DNA of 64,000 nucleotides from Nanobdellati archaeon (GTDB taxonomy: Archaea > EX4484-52 > GLR71), in the NCBI GenBank assembly GCA_019429005.1, contig JAHYJR010000004.1, positions 1 through 64,000 on the forward strand. Reading direction: 5' to 3'. Positions within the stretch are counted from its first letter, which is position 1. Each line of letters begins with the position of its first letter. Position numbers and translations under genes: made by a program. Positions 36,588 to 46,032 of this stretch are shown in pieces. The notes under the pieces are model-generated. The model was not told where the DNA came from. It made no database searches and was given only the letters and a program-made list of their open reading frames with translations.

Positions 36588-38513
36588 ATGATTCAAATAA
36601 AGTCAAAAAGAAGATATAAAGGATATATATTTTCTACAGATGCACTTATTGCATTAACTTTAATCATCGGACTATACATTGTATCAATGCAGATTACAGA
36701 TACAAACATATTTACTGAAACAAATTATGAACAATTACATCTAAATGCAGAAGATTTGATTGCATCCCTTTCAAACATGAAATTCAAAGATATACAAAAT
36801 ATTACAATTAAAGAGACTATATTAAATAACACAAATATAACTATAAACGATAACGATAAAAGTATTATTGAAATTGTTGGGAAATTATGGTCTTATAATG
36901 AGCAACCTTATGCTAAATACTTGCTAGATTATTTCATATATGATGTTATTGATAATGATAAAGGATATTCAGTAACAATATCAGGCACTTTTGGTAATCT
37001 AACAATAATTACAGAATCCGATGATCCACAAAACTTGAAAAATACAAGTAAAATGATTGCATCATCATATAGAATCGTCTCAGGCTATGAAGAAAATATG
37101 CCATCTGAAAGTTATGTTGCATCTGCTTGGGCTAAAGAGATGAATGTTAATATTACAGAAGTCATATCATTTCCAATAGCAGGAGCTGCATGGAATTCTG
37201 AGAATATAACAATTATAAAAACAATTGTACTTCCGGAAAATACAATAATCTATGAAAGTGATTTTAGAATTTCTATACACTATTATCCGGACATAGCGGG
37301 TCTATGGGTAAATGATGATTTTTTTAATGAAAGTGATATCACTTGGAACTATCTTATATATAGTGCAGGTGATGGATATGGTGCTTATGGTTACTTAAAT
37401 AACAGCCGATTTTTAAACGCATTTAAAAATGGAACAAATCAAATAAAAATTACTTACAGTAATTCAGAAGATAGTGCACACACACATCCAGGAATGCTTA
37501 TAAAACTAAAATATAAATCTGAAAATGCTTATACACCAATTAAAAAGAAGATACATTTTGATTATGTAAAAGGGAATAAAGCCGTTTTTCAAATATTAGA
37601 ATTCCATATACCAAAAGGGTCAAATATAACAAATGCAAGTGCATATATCAAAGCTTTTGATATTGATAAAAAAGCTTATGTTTGGATTAATGGACAACAA
37701 ATAATATCTCAAAATGGCCCTTCAAACCCTGTTGAGTATAATATATCTGAAAATGATATTTTGCCAAATCTTAATGCGATATATACAGATGGAACATATA
37801 TTAGCACAGGAGAAACAAATACAATTTCAATATATTTTGATATTAATCCTCTTGGAGATAGCCCTGTTGTAGGTGGTGTAGGAAATGCTGAGATTTCAAA
37901 TGATTCTTATATTGAATTAAATTATACACTTCCAAAAGGTACATTAAAATATGGTATGCTTGAAGTCACAAAAATTGAACCTTTTGGGGGAGTGGCTGAA
38001 CTAACAAAAAAAACAAATTATACTATACACAATTATGAAATTACAAAGGTATTTATTCACCCAGTCCAATATTACAGTTGGATGATTGCAGTAGTTGCAT
38101 GGAAAGAAGGTGAAAATGAACCAGTATGGCTTGGAAATAAATGGGATTCATATGAAATTTATCTTTCAACAGCTGGGAGAGAAGTTCCTTCAACTATATA
38201 CGTACCTCTTGATAGGGTTCAAAAAGGTAATAAAAATTATGTTAAATTAAGAGATGGTTTTGGTGGTGGAAGTGCTGAAAATTTACTTTTGCCAGAATCT
38301 AGTATAGAATATAGTATAATGCTTCCAGCACAAGTTGGTTATGGTGCTAATTTCCCAACGGAATTAGAGGCAAAAACAGATGCAAGTCAACGACTGATGG
38401 ATCTTTTAAGCGGTTATGCCGAAGCAACATCAATTGAAAATAATATGATTAGTATGTCACAGGTACCTTTTATGTGGGGTCCTGCAATAATAAATATAGA
38501 AATATGGGAATAG
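36588..38513 (+). CDS. Large surface protein with pilin-like N-terminus
   Basis: About 641 aa. The frame opens at GTG 36579, but the ATG at 36588 preceded by AGGTG at the right spacing is the better start. The N-terminus RRYKGYIFSTDALIALTLI is the 'KGYIFSxDALIALxLI' anchor seen in many archaeal operons of minor pilin-like proteins. The long ectodomain is beta-rich with numerous N-x-S/T sequons and includes a KKAYVWINGQQI segment resembling a jelly-roll carbohydrate-binding fold. The function is unknown; probably the major exposed component of the four-gene system. Confidence 0.72.
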   Translation: MIQIKSKRRYKGYIFSTDALIALTLIIGLYIVSMQITDTNIFTETNYEQLHLNAEDLIASLSNMKFKDIQNITIKETILNNTNITINDNDKSIIEIVGKLWSYNEQPYAKYLLDYFIYDVIDNDKGYSVTISGTFGNLTIITESDDPQNLKNTSKMIASSYRIVSGYEENMPSESYVASAWAKEMNVNITEVISFPIAGAAWNSENITIIKTIVLPENTIIYESDFRISIHYYPDIAGLWVNDDFFNESDITWNYLIYSAGDGYGAYGYLNNSRFLNAFKNGTNQIKITYSNSEDSAHTHPGMLIKLKYKSENAYTPIKKKIHFDYVKGNKAVFQILEFHIPKGSNITNASAYIKAFDIDKKAYVWINGQQIISQNGPSNPVEYNISENDILPNLNAIYTDGTYISTGETNTISIYFDINPLGDSPVVGGVGNAEISNDSYIELNYTLPKGTLKYGMLEVTKIEPFGGVAELTKKTNYTIHNYEITKVFIHPVQYYSWMIAVVAWKEGENEPVWLGNKWDSYEIYLSTAGREVPSTIYVPLDRVQKGNKNYVKLRDGFGGGSAENLLLPESSIEYSIMLPAQVGYGANFPTELEAKTDASQRLMDLLSGYAEATSIENNMISMSQVPFMWGPAIINIEIWE

Positions 38514-38522
38514 GTGCAAGAT

Positions 38523-39785
38523 ATGTTTTCAAGAAAAAAAGGTATGGTTTATACAATGTTTGTAGTTATTGTTATGACCACCATCATTGCATTTATCAAT
38601 TTCAATATTACAACCCGAAACACAACTGTAGATGAATCATTAGATAGGATGACAGTAGACAATATGTATTATTTTATTGAAGGAACTATTGAAGACTTTG
38701 AAAGAAGTTCTTATATATCTGCAAAACGAGGTGTTATATCATTAATTGATATAATTGCAGCAGAAGGAAATTATTCTAATGATTCAAAGACCAATATTGA
38801 ATCGTTTATCAGTAATGGTTTCTATAATGGTAGCGTTCTTTACCTTATGGAAAATTCAACATTATCATCGTGTAACCAAACAATAATATCTATTGGAAAT
38901 AAAAAAAATTTTGAAAGTATTATTAATTTTACAAATGTAGATATCAATTCTTATTCATATGATAAACTTCAATTCAATGTTTCTTTAGATATAACTGTGT
39001 TTGGAAATAATGGTAAAATACGTCTTAAAAGAACAAAAAATGTATCAACATTTATAAATTTTCAAAAACTTGAAGATCCTTTTGTAACAATCAATAGTTA
39101 TGGTTATCTGAGAAAACTTATAGTTTCATGTAATACAACAAAATATCCATACCATGCAAAAAACATATTGAATGGTACAAACTATAATGGAACATGGACA
39201 AGCGGTACGGCATACATCTCAGATGGAACAAATCTAAATCTTATCACTGACAGAAGTAATAAAATACTTATTTTAAGCGATATACCTGAACCGACACCAC
39301 CTGAAATATCTGATTTTTCTGGAATAATTAGTGAGAATGCAACTGACAATAATATAACAGGAACATATGTATATGGTGCTTATGATGCACTAACAAATAT
39401 TACTAATAATTCGCTTGTTGTCATTAATAACAGCGAAATCTGGATAAACAATATTCTTGATGAGCTTATAGAAGGATGCTATTTTAAAGATATATATGGT
39501 CCGACATTTCTTGATAGGCTTGAAGGTAATTTCAACACAAGTCAAAAATATAATTCAACTTTAGTTAGTGGTATTGGTAGTTTTATAGATGTAAGCACAC
39601 TTCCAGCTGAGTTACAAGAAATTCGTTCTGATATTGATTTCATATATTTTGATGAAACACAAACAGATACTACTTATAGTATAATGGGTGTGACTGACAA
39701 ATGTACTGGATATTCTAAAAGAAGTTGGTTTAGGCTTGATCAGAAACATGTGGATCTATGGGGTCTTGAGAGTATTGTTTATTAG
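38523..39785 (+). CDS. Surface protein with N-terminal membrane anchor, about 420 aa
   Basis: Last gene of the pilin-like operon. A GTG at 38514 abuts the previous stop, but ATG 38523 has AGGTG about 6 nt upstream and gives MFSRKKGMVYTMFVVIVMTT, a short basic leader with KKG before a hydrophobic helix. The ectodomain is rich in Asn and Thr and has four widely spaced cysteines. A YFDETQTDTTYSIMGVTDKC segment lies near the end. No known domain is recognised. It faces the propeller protein, with 11 bp between stops. Confidence 0.68.
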   Translation: MFSRKKGMVYTMFVVIVMTTIIAFINFNITTRNTTVDESLDRMTVDNMYYFIEGTIEDFERSSYISAKRGVISLIDIIAAEGNYSNDSKTNIESFISNGFYNGSVLYLMENSTLSSCNQTIISIGNKKNFESIINFTNVDINSYSYDKLQFNVSLDITVFGNNGKIRLKRTKNVSTFINFQKLEDPFVTINSYGYLRKLIVSCNTTKYPYHAKNILNGTNYNGTWTSGTAYISDGTNLNLITDRSNKILILSDIPEPTPPEISDFSGIISENATDNNITGTYVYGAYDALTNITNNSLVVINNSEIWINNILDELIEGCYFKDIYGPTFLDRLEGNFNTSQKYNSTLVSGIGSFIDVSTLPAELQEIRSDIDFIYFDETQTDTTYSIMGVTDKCTGYSKRSWFRLDQKHVDLWGLESIVY

Positions 39786-39796
39786 ACTCAGAATTC

Positions 39797-41365
39797 TTAA
39801 TTTTTATTGATTCTATATATAAAATATATTATGGATATTATTAAGAATAAAACAATGATTGATATAAAATCAAATCCTGTATATTTTTCAATTGCAATAT
39901 TAAAATCTTTGAAAGATACTTTTTCTCTGTTATCAAGATAGTTTTCAACTACTTTATCATCTTCTTTAGCACCGGTATTATCTGATAGGCTACTATTATC
40001 TGTAGCTGCATCATCTATATCTTCTGATAATATGATTGAATCTGATTGTGATGATATGCTTTCACCCCCTGAGATTACAGAATTATTACCAGAGCTAGGC
40101 TCTTCAAAAGTATAATTCTCATATATAGGATTTGTTGATAAGAAATACATATCGCCAGCATAGGTTCCAAATAAAATATCTGGATAAGTATCATTATCAA
40201 TATCTACAACTACTGGCGATGAGATAATCCTATCTGATGATAAATAAGACATTAACTTATTACCAAATCTATCAAGAACATACAGATTTTTATCTGATGA
40301 ACCTATCACAATTTCTGAAAAATTGTCTGAATTTATATCAACTATTGTAGGTGAAGATATAACTTCATCTAAAGTGCTAAAGTTCCATATTAAAGAACCA
40401 TTTATGTCAAGAGCATATACACTATAGTCATTTGAACCAAAAATGATCTCATCAAAACCATCCTTATTTATATCATGCACTGCTGGAGATGAAAGAATCC
40501 TTGAACCTGTTGTATAGTTCCAGATCTTTATCCCATCTGATGCATTTAATGCATATAGATTGCTATCATCTGAACCTATATATACTACATTATCCTTATA
40601 TGCAGCCGTATTAAATATTATTTCATCTGTATAAAATTGCCATAAAAGGTCACCGTTCAAGATATCTATTGCAAAAACTGTATTATTTTCAGAACCTATA
40701 ACCATATAATCTGATACACCAACACTAAAAATTGTTGGAGATGAGAAAAATACAGGACCTGTCGTAAAATTCCATAAAAGATTACCATCTTTATTGAGTG
40801 CATAAACTAAACCATCACTTGATGCAAAAATAATTTCAATAGAGGATGCATTATTTGTAATAACAATTGGTGATGAATGTATTATGTTTCCAGTTTGAAA
40901 GTTCCAAAGAAGTGTTCCATCAATACCACTAACAGCATAAAGGTACGCATCATCAGAACCAAAAATTACATCATCAACTCCATCATTATCAATATCATAA
41001 AGTGCTGCTGAACCTATAACTCTACCTGCTGTATTGTAACTCCAAAATATGGTTCTGTTAGGTTTTAAAACATATAATGAATTATCATGCGAACCGACAA
41101 CCATCTCATAAACACTATCATCATCAAAATCAGATAGTGTTACTGATGAATCAATCTGACGACCTATATTTAATTTCCATACCAAATATAAATTTTCGGA
41201 ATAATTATCGAAAGATGCATTAATATAGCCCGTACGGCTTTCTGAAAATCGATAATCTTTGTATTGATCTGTATCTGCTACCGCCAAATTTGATATAAGA
41301 ATAAATGCAAATATTGAGAACAATATAATATATTTTTTAATAATAATTGATAATCTGTTTACCAT
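39797..41365 (-). CDS. Membrane-anchored beta-propeller (PQQ/FG-GAP-like repeat) surface protein
   Basis: This 522-aa protein has an N-terminal signal or anchor (KYIILFSIFAFILISNLAVA), about eight repeats of roughly 40 residues and a C-terminal helix (ISIIVLFLIISIIYFIYRI). The repeats alternate PQQ-like motifs (YALNxxDGxLLWNFxTG) and FG-GAP-like DINxDGxDEIIFGS Ca-binding loops. A Ser/Asp-rich stalk lies at about 425-485. It is likely an extracellular beta-propeller tethered by its C-terminus, with a binding or adhesion role. Convergent with the pilin-like operon. Confidence 0.8.
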   Translation of the reverse strand: MVNRLSIIIKKYIILFSIFAFILISNLAVADTDQYKDYRFSESRTGYINASFDNYSENLYLVWKLNIGRQIDSSVTLSDFDDDSVYEMVVGSHDNSLYVLKPNRTIFWSYNTAGRVIGSAALYDIDNDGVDDVIFGSDDAYLYAVSGIDGTLLWNFQTGNIIHSSPIVITNNASSIEIIFASSDGLVYALNKDGNLLWNFTTGPVFFSSPTIFSVGVSDYMVIGSENNTVFAIDILNGDLLWQFYTDEIIFNTAAYKDNVVYIGSDDSNLYALNASDGIKIWNYTTGSRILSSPAVHDINKDGFDEIIFGSNDYSVYALDINGSLIWNFSTLDEVISSPTIVDINSDNFSEIVIGSSDKNLYVLDRFGNKLMSYLSSDRIISSPVVVDIDNDTYPDILFGTYAGDMYFLSTNPIYENYTFEEPSSGNNSVISGGESISSQSDSIILSEDIDDAATDNSSLSDNTGAKEDDKVVENYLDNREKVSFKDFNIAIEKYTGFDFISIIVLFLIISIIYFIYRINKN

Positions 41366-41483
41366 AGAATAAATTTGTGCAAGATTAATATATATTAATT
41401 ATATAAGAAGAATACAATTTTAGTTCAAAAATATATAAAGAAAAATAAGGTCTTAATTAAAAGACCTTAAATATAAAAAAAAC

Positions 41484-41759
41484 TTAAAGTTTAGCTATCT
41501 TTTCTATTTTGATTTTCTTAACAACGGGTTTCCATATTTTTGCTGCCATCCAATCAGGTCTATTAGCAGGTGCATCTACTTGTTTTCTTCCACCTTTAAA
41601 ATAGTGTATCTTTTTAGTGCCTCTTTCTCTAAGCTGAATATCAGTATACCCTCTATTTGCAGCTTTTAATGCAGCTTGTCTTGGCTGTCTACCTGAGAAC
41701 ACAGCAACTTCTTTGCCTTTCTCCCTAAATGCAAAATATCTTTTTCCAGATTTTACCAT
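41484..41759 (-). CDS. Chromosomal protein MC1
   Basis: This 91-aa basic protein matches MC1, a small monomeric DNA-bending nucleoid protein of methanogens and haloarchaea. Diagnostic segments are KRYFAFREKGKEVAVFSGRQ, PRQAALKAANRGYTDIQLRE, KIHYFKGGR, and DAPANRPDWMAAKIWKPVVK. A GGAGGT Shine-Dalgarno lies 8 nt before the ATG, and an AAATATAAAT box at about 41809-41820 should start transcription about 30 nt upstream of the gene. A histone gene is also present in the window, so the chromosome is packaged by at least two architectural proteins. Confidence 0.95.
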   Translation of the reverse strand: MVKSGKRYFAFREKGKEVAVFSGRQPRQAALKAANRGYTDIQLRERGTKKIHYFKGGRKQVDAPANRPDWMAAKIWKPVVKKIKIEKIAKL

Positions 41760-42048
41760 TTTTTAACTACCTCCAAAAACTATGCAGACACGTAAAATGC
41801 ACTGCACTGTATTTATATTTGCTTTTTGAGGATATAAAGGTTACCCTTAGTGTTTTGAGTTATATATAAAGTTTTTGGTTTTAAGGGTGTTTGATTCGTA
41901 ATAAAATGAGTGTTTAACAAAAACCAATCTTAGAAAATGCATGGTAAATAATACATATTTTTTATGATTTTATATTATAATATTATTTTTTTGAATGATT
42001 TTGTTTGAAAGATTACTTATTTAATAAAAATTATAATCTGTGATTATA

Positions 42049-42417
42049 CTAATTTTCTACTTCATCTTTAAGATCAATGCCACCTGCTAATTTATTTGCA
42101 TGATTGCCTTTTGTCAAATCATGCGGAAATCTTTTCCCATACTCAGCCATGACCTCATCAATTGCTTCTTTTGAATTAACATCACAAAGATATGATACTT
42201 TCATTATAAGGTACATCATATCACCTATGAAATTTTTAACATCATCATGATTTTCTGCAATCAGCTTCTGTTGTGTTTCAACATCAACCCATTTAATTAT
42301 GTTCCAAAACTCGCCAATTTCCTAATTCATATTTAAAAGCAAATCTTTGATAGAACCTGGTGTGTTACAATCACGCTCATCATTAAACTTTTTTATAATA
42401 TCTTGAGTATTTTCCAT
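42049..42417 (-). pseudogene. MazG-like nucleotide pyrophosphohydrolase gene with an in-frame TAG
   Basis: From ATG 42415-42417 one frame runs 122 codons to TAG 42049-42051, broken only by TAG at 42322-42324. The protein would read MENTQDIIKKFNDERD, then LLLNMN*EIGEFWNIIKW and a C-terminal helix pair (DDVKNFIGDMMYLIMKV). MazG-type enzymes have an EExxE/EExGE metal motif exactly there, so the TAG replaces the first catalytic Glu (GAG or GAA to TAG). The rest of the frame is clean, with KRFPHDLTKGNHANKLAGG at the end. This is a single-lesion pseudogene unless TAG is read through. Confidence 0.75.
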
Positions 42418-42486
42418 AAATAAGATAAGATATTTATGTATTTAAGGTTTTTGTACCAGTTCTAAAAATAACAAAATCAATTTCTC

Positions 42487-42933
42487 TTAAAAAAAAAGCC
42501 AACTATTTTGTTTTCCAAATTTAGTTTTTATCAGAGCATAAGGACCTTTTAATTTTTGACCACTTAAATTAAACAAAATCTCTTTATCTTCAAACTTTTC
42601 TAATACAAATGTGCCGTTATCCCAAATTACCACACTACCCGCACCATATTGACCTTCAGGGATTGTACCCTCAAAAGATGCATATTCAAATTGATGGTCT
42701 TAGACCCCCCTATTGCAAGACGTTTAATACCACTATTTGTTGGAGGTTCTTTAGGAATAGCCCTGCTTTTGAGTAAACTATTAAGCTCAAGTCTAAAATC
42801 ATAATGCACGTGCGTTGCTTTGTGCTCATGCACTACAAAAATTGGATGTTTTATATTAAAAAACGTCAGAAATATCTTGTTTAACCAAACTTTTTGAAGT
42901 CATAGGATTCTTTGAATTATTAAAAACCACCAT
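42487..42933 (-). pseudogene. LigD-type DNA 3'-phosphoesterase gene, frameshifted and interrupted
   Basis: Reverse-strand pieces clearly encode the 3'-phosphoesterase module of LigD systems: FVVHEHKATHVHYDFRLELN, then KSRAIPKEPPTNSGIKRLAI, and in another frame DHQFEYASFEGTIPEGQYGA and VVIWDNGTFVLEKFEDKE. Lesions: a frame change near 42860 separating the N-terminus, a G6 run at 42705-42710 (top-strand C6) that breaks the frame, and TAA at 42700-42702 where the family has Glu (V-E-D-H). It trims 3' ends at breaks in intact relatives. No LigD ligase or Ku is nearby. Confidence 0.8.
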
Positions 42934-42972
42934 AATCCACCATATTATTTTTATAGTCATATAAAAATTATA

Positions 42973-43629
42973 TTAAATATTAAATGTAAACGCTGAAGGA
43001 CAAATAGCATTTAATTTACATAGCACACATTTAGGCTTCCTTGCTGTACAGATTGTCCTTCCATGTAAAATCAAAAGATTTGAGATATTTTTCCATTCAT
43101 TCTTTGGCACAAGCAATAACAGATCAGTCTCAATCTTTACTGGATCATCATATACTGTAAGACCTAAACGTATTGAAATCCGCCTTACATGTGTATCTAC
43201 AGCAACCCCTTCAATAATACCATAACCTTCTGAAAGAACTATGTTTGCAGTCTTTCGTGCAACACCTGGAAGTTTCAACAAGTCGTTCATATGTTTTGGT
43301 ACACAAGAATCAAAATCAGTATATATCATTATAGATGTTGCTTTTATGTTTTTTGCTTTAGTTCGATAAAAGCCAGTTGATTTTATACCCTGTTCAAGCT
43401 CATTCAAATCAACATCTATAAAATCCTTAATAGAACTATATTTATTAAAAAGGTCTTTTGTCACAATATTGACTCTTTTGTCTGTACATTGAGCTGAAAG
43501 CATTGTTGCAACAAGAAGTTCAAAAACATTAGAATGTGTAAGTGCTGTTTTAGTTAGACCATATTCTTGTTTTAAACTAGATAATATGGATTTTAAACGT
43601 TTTTTTTTAGCTTCAAATGATTCTTTCAT
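42973..43629 (-). CDS. nth: Endonuclease III (DNA glycosylase/AP lyase)
   Basis: This 218-aa base-excision enzyme removes oxidised pyrimidines. The helix-hairpin-helix LLKLPGVARKTANIVL at about 125-140 contains the catalytic Lys, and VAVDTHVRRISIRLGL at about 150 contains the catalytic Asp. The C-terminus CTARKPKCVLCKLNAICP gives the C-x6-C-x2-C-x5-C [4Fe-4S] site. Everything is intact. It is read alone, 40 bp upstream of the LigD-type pseudogene on the same strand. Confidence 0.95.
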   Translation of the reverse strand: MKESFEAKKKRLKSILSSLKQEYGLTKTALTHSNVFELLVATMLSAQCTDKRVNIVTKDLFNKYSSIKDFIDVDLNELEQGIKSTGFYRTKAKNIKATSIMIYTDFDSCVPKHMNDLLKLPGVARKTANIVLSEGYGIIEGVAVDTHVRRISIRLGLTVYDDPVKIETDLLLLVPKNEWKNISNLLILHGRTICTARKPKCVLCKLNAICPSAFTFNI

Positions 43630-43749
43630 AGATATATTTAGTTACAAAAAATATTAATACACACCTTATAAGTTGTAAATATTTTTAAATATAGGGCACA
43701 ATATAATTATGTAATTTAATCTAACGATAGCAATACTTAAGATGATTCT

Positions 43750-44379
43750 ATGAAATACAAGAACATTAATATTGAATGGCTCGGTCATGCTACATTTAAA
43801 ATAAATACCGAAAGAGGTCTTGTAATCTATACAGATCCTTTTAACATAAAAAATGGTGAACAGGCCGATATAATTCTTATAACACATGATCATTATGATC
43901 ATGCTGAAAGAGAAAGTATGAATGTTATAGTAAAGGAAGGAACCACTATAATAGGACCTACACCATGCCTCAAATCAGGATATAGTGTTAAACCTATTAG
44001 TAATGGCGAAGAAAAAAAAATAGAAAATATTAAAATAACAAGCATTCCCGCTTATAATATTTCAAAATCATATCACCCTAAAGAAAATGAATGGGTTGGA
44101 TTTATAATAGATATAAACGGCACAAAAATCTATCAAGCAGGTGATACTGACAGGATACCTGAAATGCAAAATATTGGAAACATTGATATTGCAATACTTC
44201 CAATAGGCGGTACATTTACAATGGATGAGGTTGAAGCATCAAAAGCTGTATCTGATATATGTCCTAAAATCGTAATACCAATGCATTACGGTACAGTCGA
44301 AGGAACAAAGGGAGATCCTGAAAAATTCAAAGAACTCGTTATAAAGGATAATCCGGGTGTTGAGGTTTGGATATTTTGA
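43750..44379 (+). CDS. Metallo-beta-lactamase-fold hydrolase (UlaG/UPF0173-like)
   Basis: This 209-aa protein starts MKYKNINIEWLGHATFKI. It has the ITHDHYDHAERES metal motif (HxHxDH) at about 48-53, a later QAGDTDRIPEM Asp and IVIPMHYGTVEG His near 178, all MBL ligands in family order. UPF0173 and UlaG-like members are Zn- or Mn-dependent hydrolases of uncertain or lactone substrates. Cytoplasmic. Divergent from nth, with 120 bp between them. Confidence 0.85.
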   Translation: MKYKNINIEWLGHATFKINTERGLVIYTDPFNIKNGEQADIILITHDHYDHAERESMNVIVKEGTTIIGPTPCLKSGYSVKPISNGEEKKIENIKITSIPAYNISKSYHPKENEWVGFIIDINGTKIYQAGDTDRIPEMQNIGNIDIAILPIGGTFTMDEVEASKAVSDICPKIVIPMHYGTVEGTKGDPEKFKELVIKDNPGVEVWIF

Positions 44380-44535
44380 ATTATTGATATTAATTTATAC
44401 CAAAAATTGCATTTTTTTAATAAATATCTCAAATTTAGATACATAAAAATCATAAATTAACGTCAAAAACACATTTATTACCCAAACATTTAAAAAGAAA
44501 AGATATACATTCTTATAAAATATACTAAATAAAAA

Positions 44536-44557
44536 AATAGAAATTTATTTTTCTATT
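44536..44557 (+). promoter_or_regulatory. 5'-leader hairpin of the cold-shock gene
   Basis: AATAGAAA at 44536-44543 and TTTCTATT at 44550-44557 form an 8-bp stem with a 6-nt loop. It lies just upstream of TTAGGAG, the Shine-Dalgarno of the csp gene. A CTTATAAAATA box at about 44513 would place the transcript start near the 5' foot of the hairpin. The stem is all A-U but one pair, so it would melt easily; a thermosensor-like role is a guess. Confidence 0.45.
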
Positions 44558-44579
44558 AAAAATTTAGGAGTAGATTAAA

Positions 44580-44771
44580 ATGGAAGGAACAGTAAAATGG
44601 TTTAATAGAGATAAAGGCTTTGGCTTTATCGAGGGCGAAGATGGCGAAGATTATTTTGTACATCACAGCGCATTAGAAGAAGGAGTAAACTTAAACGAGA
44701 ATGATAAAGTGTCTTTTGAGTCAGCTGATGGCGATAGAGGCAAAAAAGCTGAAAATGTAAAGAAGGTTTAA
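44580..44771 (+). CDS. Cold-shock domain protein
   Basis: This 63-aa single-domain protein is an OB-fold nucleic-acid chaperone. [20 protein letters not shown] contains RNP1 (KGFGFI), and [12 protein letters not shown] contains RNP2. The length is slightly shorter than the 66-70 aa of bacterial CspA. AGGAG lies about 9 nt before the ATG, a leader hairpin precedes it and a strong hairpin-plus-T-run terminator follows. CSD proteins are uncommon in archaea and usually of bacterial origin. Confidence 0.95.
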   Translation: MEGTVKWFNRDKGFGFIEGEDGEDYFVHHSALEEGVNLNENDKVSFESADGDRGKKAENVKKV

Positions 44772-44805
44772 TTTCTTAATTTTTAGATATATTCTTTTGA
44801 TTTAA

Positions 44806-44838
44806 AATGCCCAATTTATTGGGCATTATTTTTTTTTA
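44806..44838 (+). terminator. Hairpin plus T-run terminator after csp
   Basis: AATGCCCAA (44806-44814) and TTGGGCATT (44819-44827) form a perfect 9-bp stem with a TTTA loop, followed by a run of about ten T. This is a bacterial-style intrinsic terminator. Archaeal RNA polymerase mainly needs the T-run, and FttA could assist. Confidence 0.8.
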
Positions 44839-44948
44839 TACAAGCATTATTTTTGATTATAATACTAAATATATTTTATATTATAAAATTACATTTAGCT
44901 TAAAAGCTATACATTTATAAATATTTAGGGTTAATGTTTTTTTAAAAT

Positions 44949-45073
44949 GCCGAAGTGGCTCAGCCTGGTTAGAGCGCTAGACTCATATGCGTATGAGTGA
45001 TGACTACAATTGTAGGATGATATGTTTGCGCTAAGAAATCTAGAAGCCGCGGGTCCAAATCCCGCCTTCGGCA
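44949..45073 (+). tRNA. tRNA-Met (elongator, anticodon CAT) with a 50-nt intron
   Basis: The acceptor stem GCCGAAG/CTTCGGC, D arm GCTC-AGCCTGGTTA-GAGC and T arm GCGGG-TCCAAAT-CCCGC are perfect. The anticodon stem CTAGA (44977-44981) pairs with TCTAG (45039-45043), with anticodon CAT at 44984-44986. An intron at the canonical 37/38 site spans about 44988-45037. The exon-intron junction contains a perfect inverted repeat ACTCATA-TGCG-TATGAGT, so the anticodon is paired with the intron before splicing. CCA is not encoded. The body matches archaeal elongator Met better than Ile(CAT). Confidence 0.9.
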
Positions 45074-45170
45074 CTACTTTTTTTTAAATTTTTAAATATA
45101 AAATCATAGATTTTAAAATATAATATAAAAAGATTATTCAAAGATATTGACAATACTTGATATACCACAC

Positions 45171-45959
45171 TCAAACCATCCCAGTAAGGCCTTTAAATAC
45201 ACTCTTAAGCCCTAACACTATTGAATCTTCGCAGCCATAAGATTCAATCTCATTCGTATCTGTATGATACACTAGACGTTTTAAGTCAAGGTCTTTAGGA
45301 TTATCCAATTCGATATGACTTTTGTCAAACTCAGATTTCTGGAGATGATATATTTCAAGCTGTTTTGCATTTGATGTTGTCAGATTAGGATTATAAATCC
45401 GCGCTTCAAGACTAGCTTTTACAGTGTCTTCACCACAGACAACCTGAAGCAGATAAATCTCATCCAAACCATTACTTGATGCGATAGAATATGCTCTATC
45501 CCTAAGAGACTTATTTGAAAATATCGCATCAAATATGACACTATATCCACAGGATAAATAAGTATCAAGTAAATTGAAAGCAGAATCATAAACTTTAGCT
45601 TTTTGAATTTTTATCTGATCCAAACACATACCAACAATCGCTTTAGATTTATCACTACCAATTGTCCTTAACAGGATTAGAACTTGCTGGAAATCAATTA
45701 ACTCAAGATCATTTGAATTGAACCATTCATTTACTATTGGTATTATTGATGAATCAACAAAACCAATTGATTTATAATCAAACTCAAGAGGAAACATATC
45801 TTTTCGCAAGTCATCTGTCGTTATCAATTTAGCATCTATTGTATTTTTTAATTCATTTGAGACTGTACTTTTTCCTGAAGCCATATAACCACAGACAAGG
45901 TAGAGATTAGCTTTATTTTTTGAGGATACCATAAAAAAATCAACCTCAATAGTTTTCAA
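45171..45959 (-). CDS. P-loop kinase/AAA-type ATP-binding protein
   Basis: This 262-aa protein is probably a small-molecule or nucleic-acid kinase. Walker A is YLVCGYMASGKSTVS at about 21-35, followed by KLITTDDLRKDMF, where a conserved Asp is usual, and GYSVIFDAIFSNKSLRDRA as the Walker B and lid region. The pattern matches AAA_33/zeta-toxin-like or tRNA-kinase-like families. The ATG at codon 10 (MVSSKNK) is a possible start. The function is not fixed by its neighbours, which are a tRNA gene and a small membrane protein. Confidence 0.65.
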   Translation of the reverse strand: MKTIEVDFFMVSSKNKANLYLVCGYMASGKSTVSNELKNTIDAKLITTDDLRKDMFPLEFDYKSIGFVDSSIIPIVNEWFNSNDLELIDFQQVLILLRTIGSDKSKAIVGMCLDQIKIQKAKVYDSAFNLLDTYLSCGYSVIFDAIFSNKSLRDRAYSIASSNGLDEIYLLQVVCGEDTVKASLEARIYNPNLTTSNAKQLEIYHLQKSEFDKSHIELDNPKDLDLKRLVYHTDTNEIESYGCEDSIVLGLKSVFKGLTGMV

Positions 45960-46032
45960 GACTTTTCAATCCATAAGTCTTTGATATTCCAAAATATGGC
46001 GGATATCTTATGTAATTTACCAATAATAAACC

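Noticed and set aside
27603-42324. Programmed recoding, such as pyrrolysine or selenocysteine at the in-frame stops
   Set aside because: TAA, TAG and TGA all occur among the broken genes, several loci also have frameshifts, and no consistent downstream stem-loop was seen.
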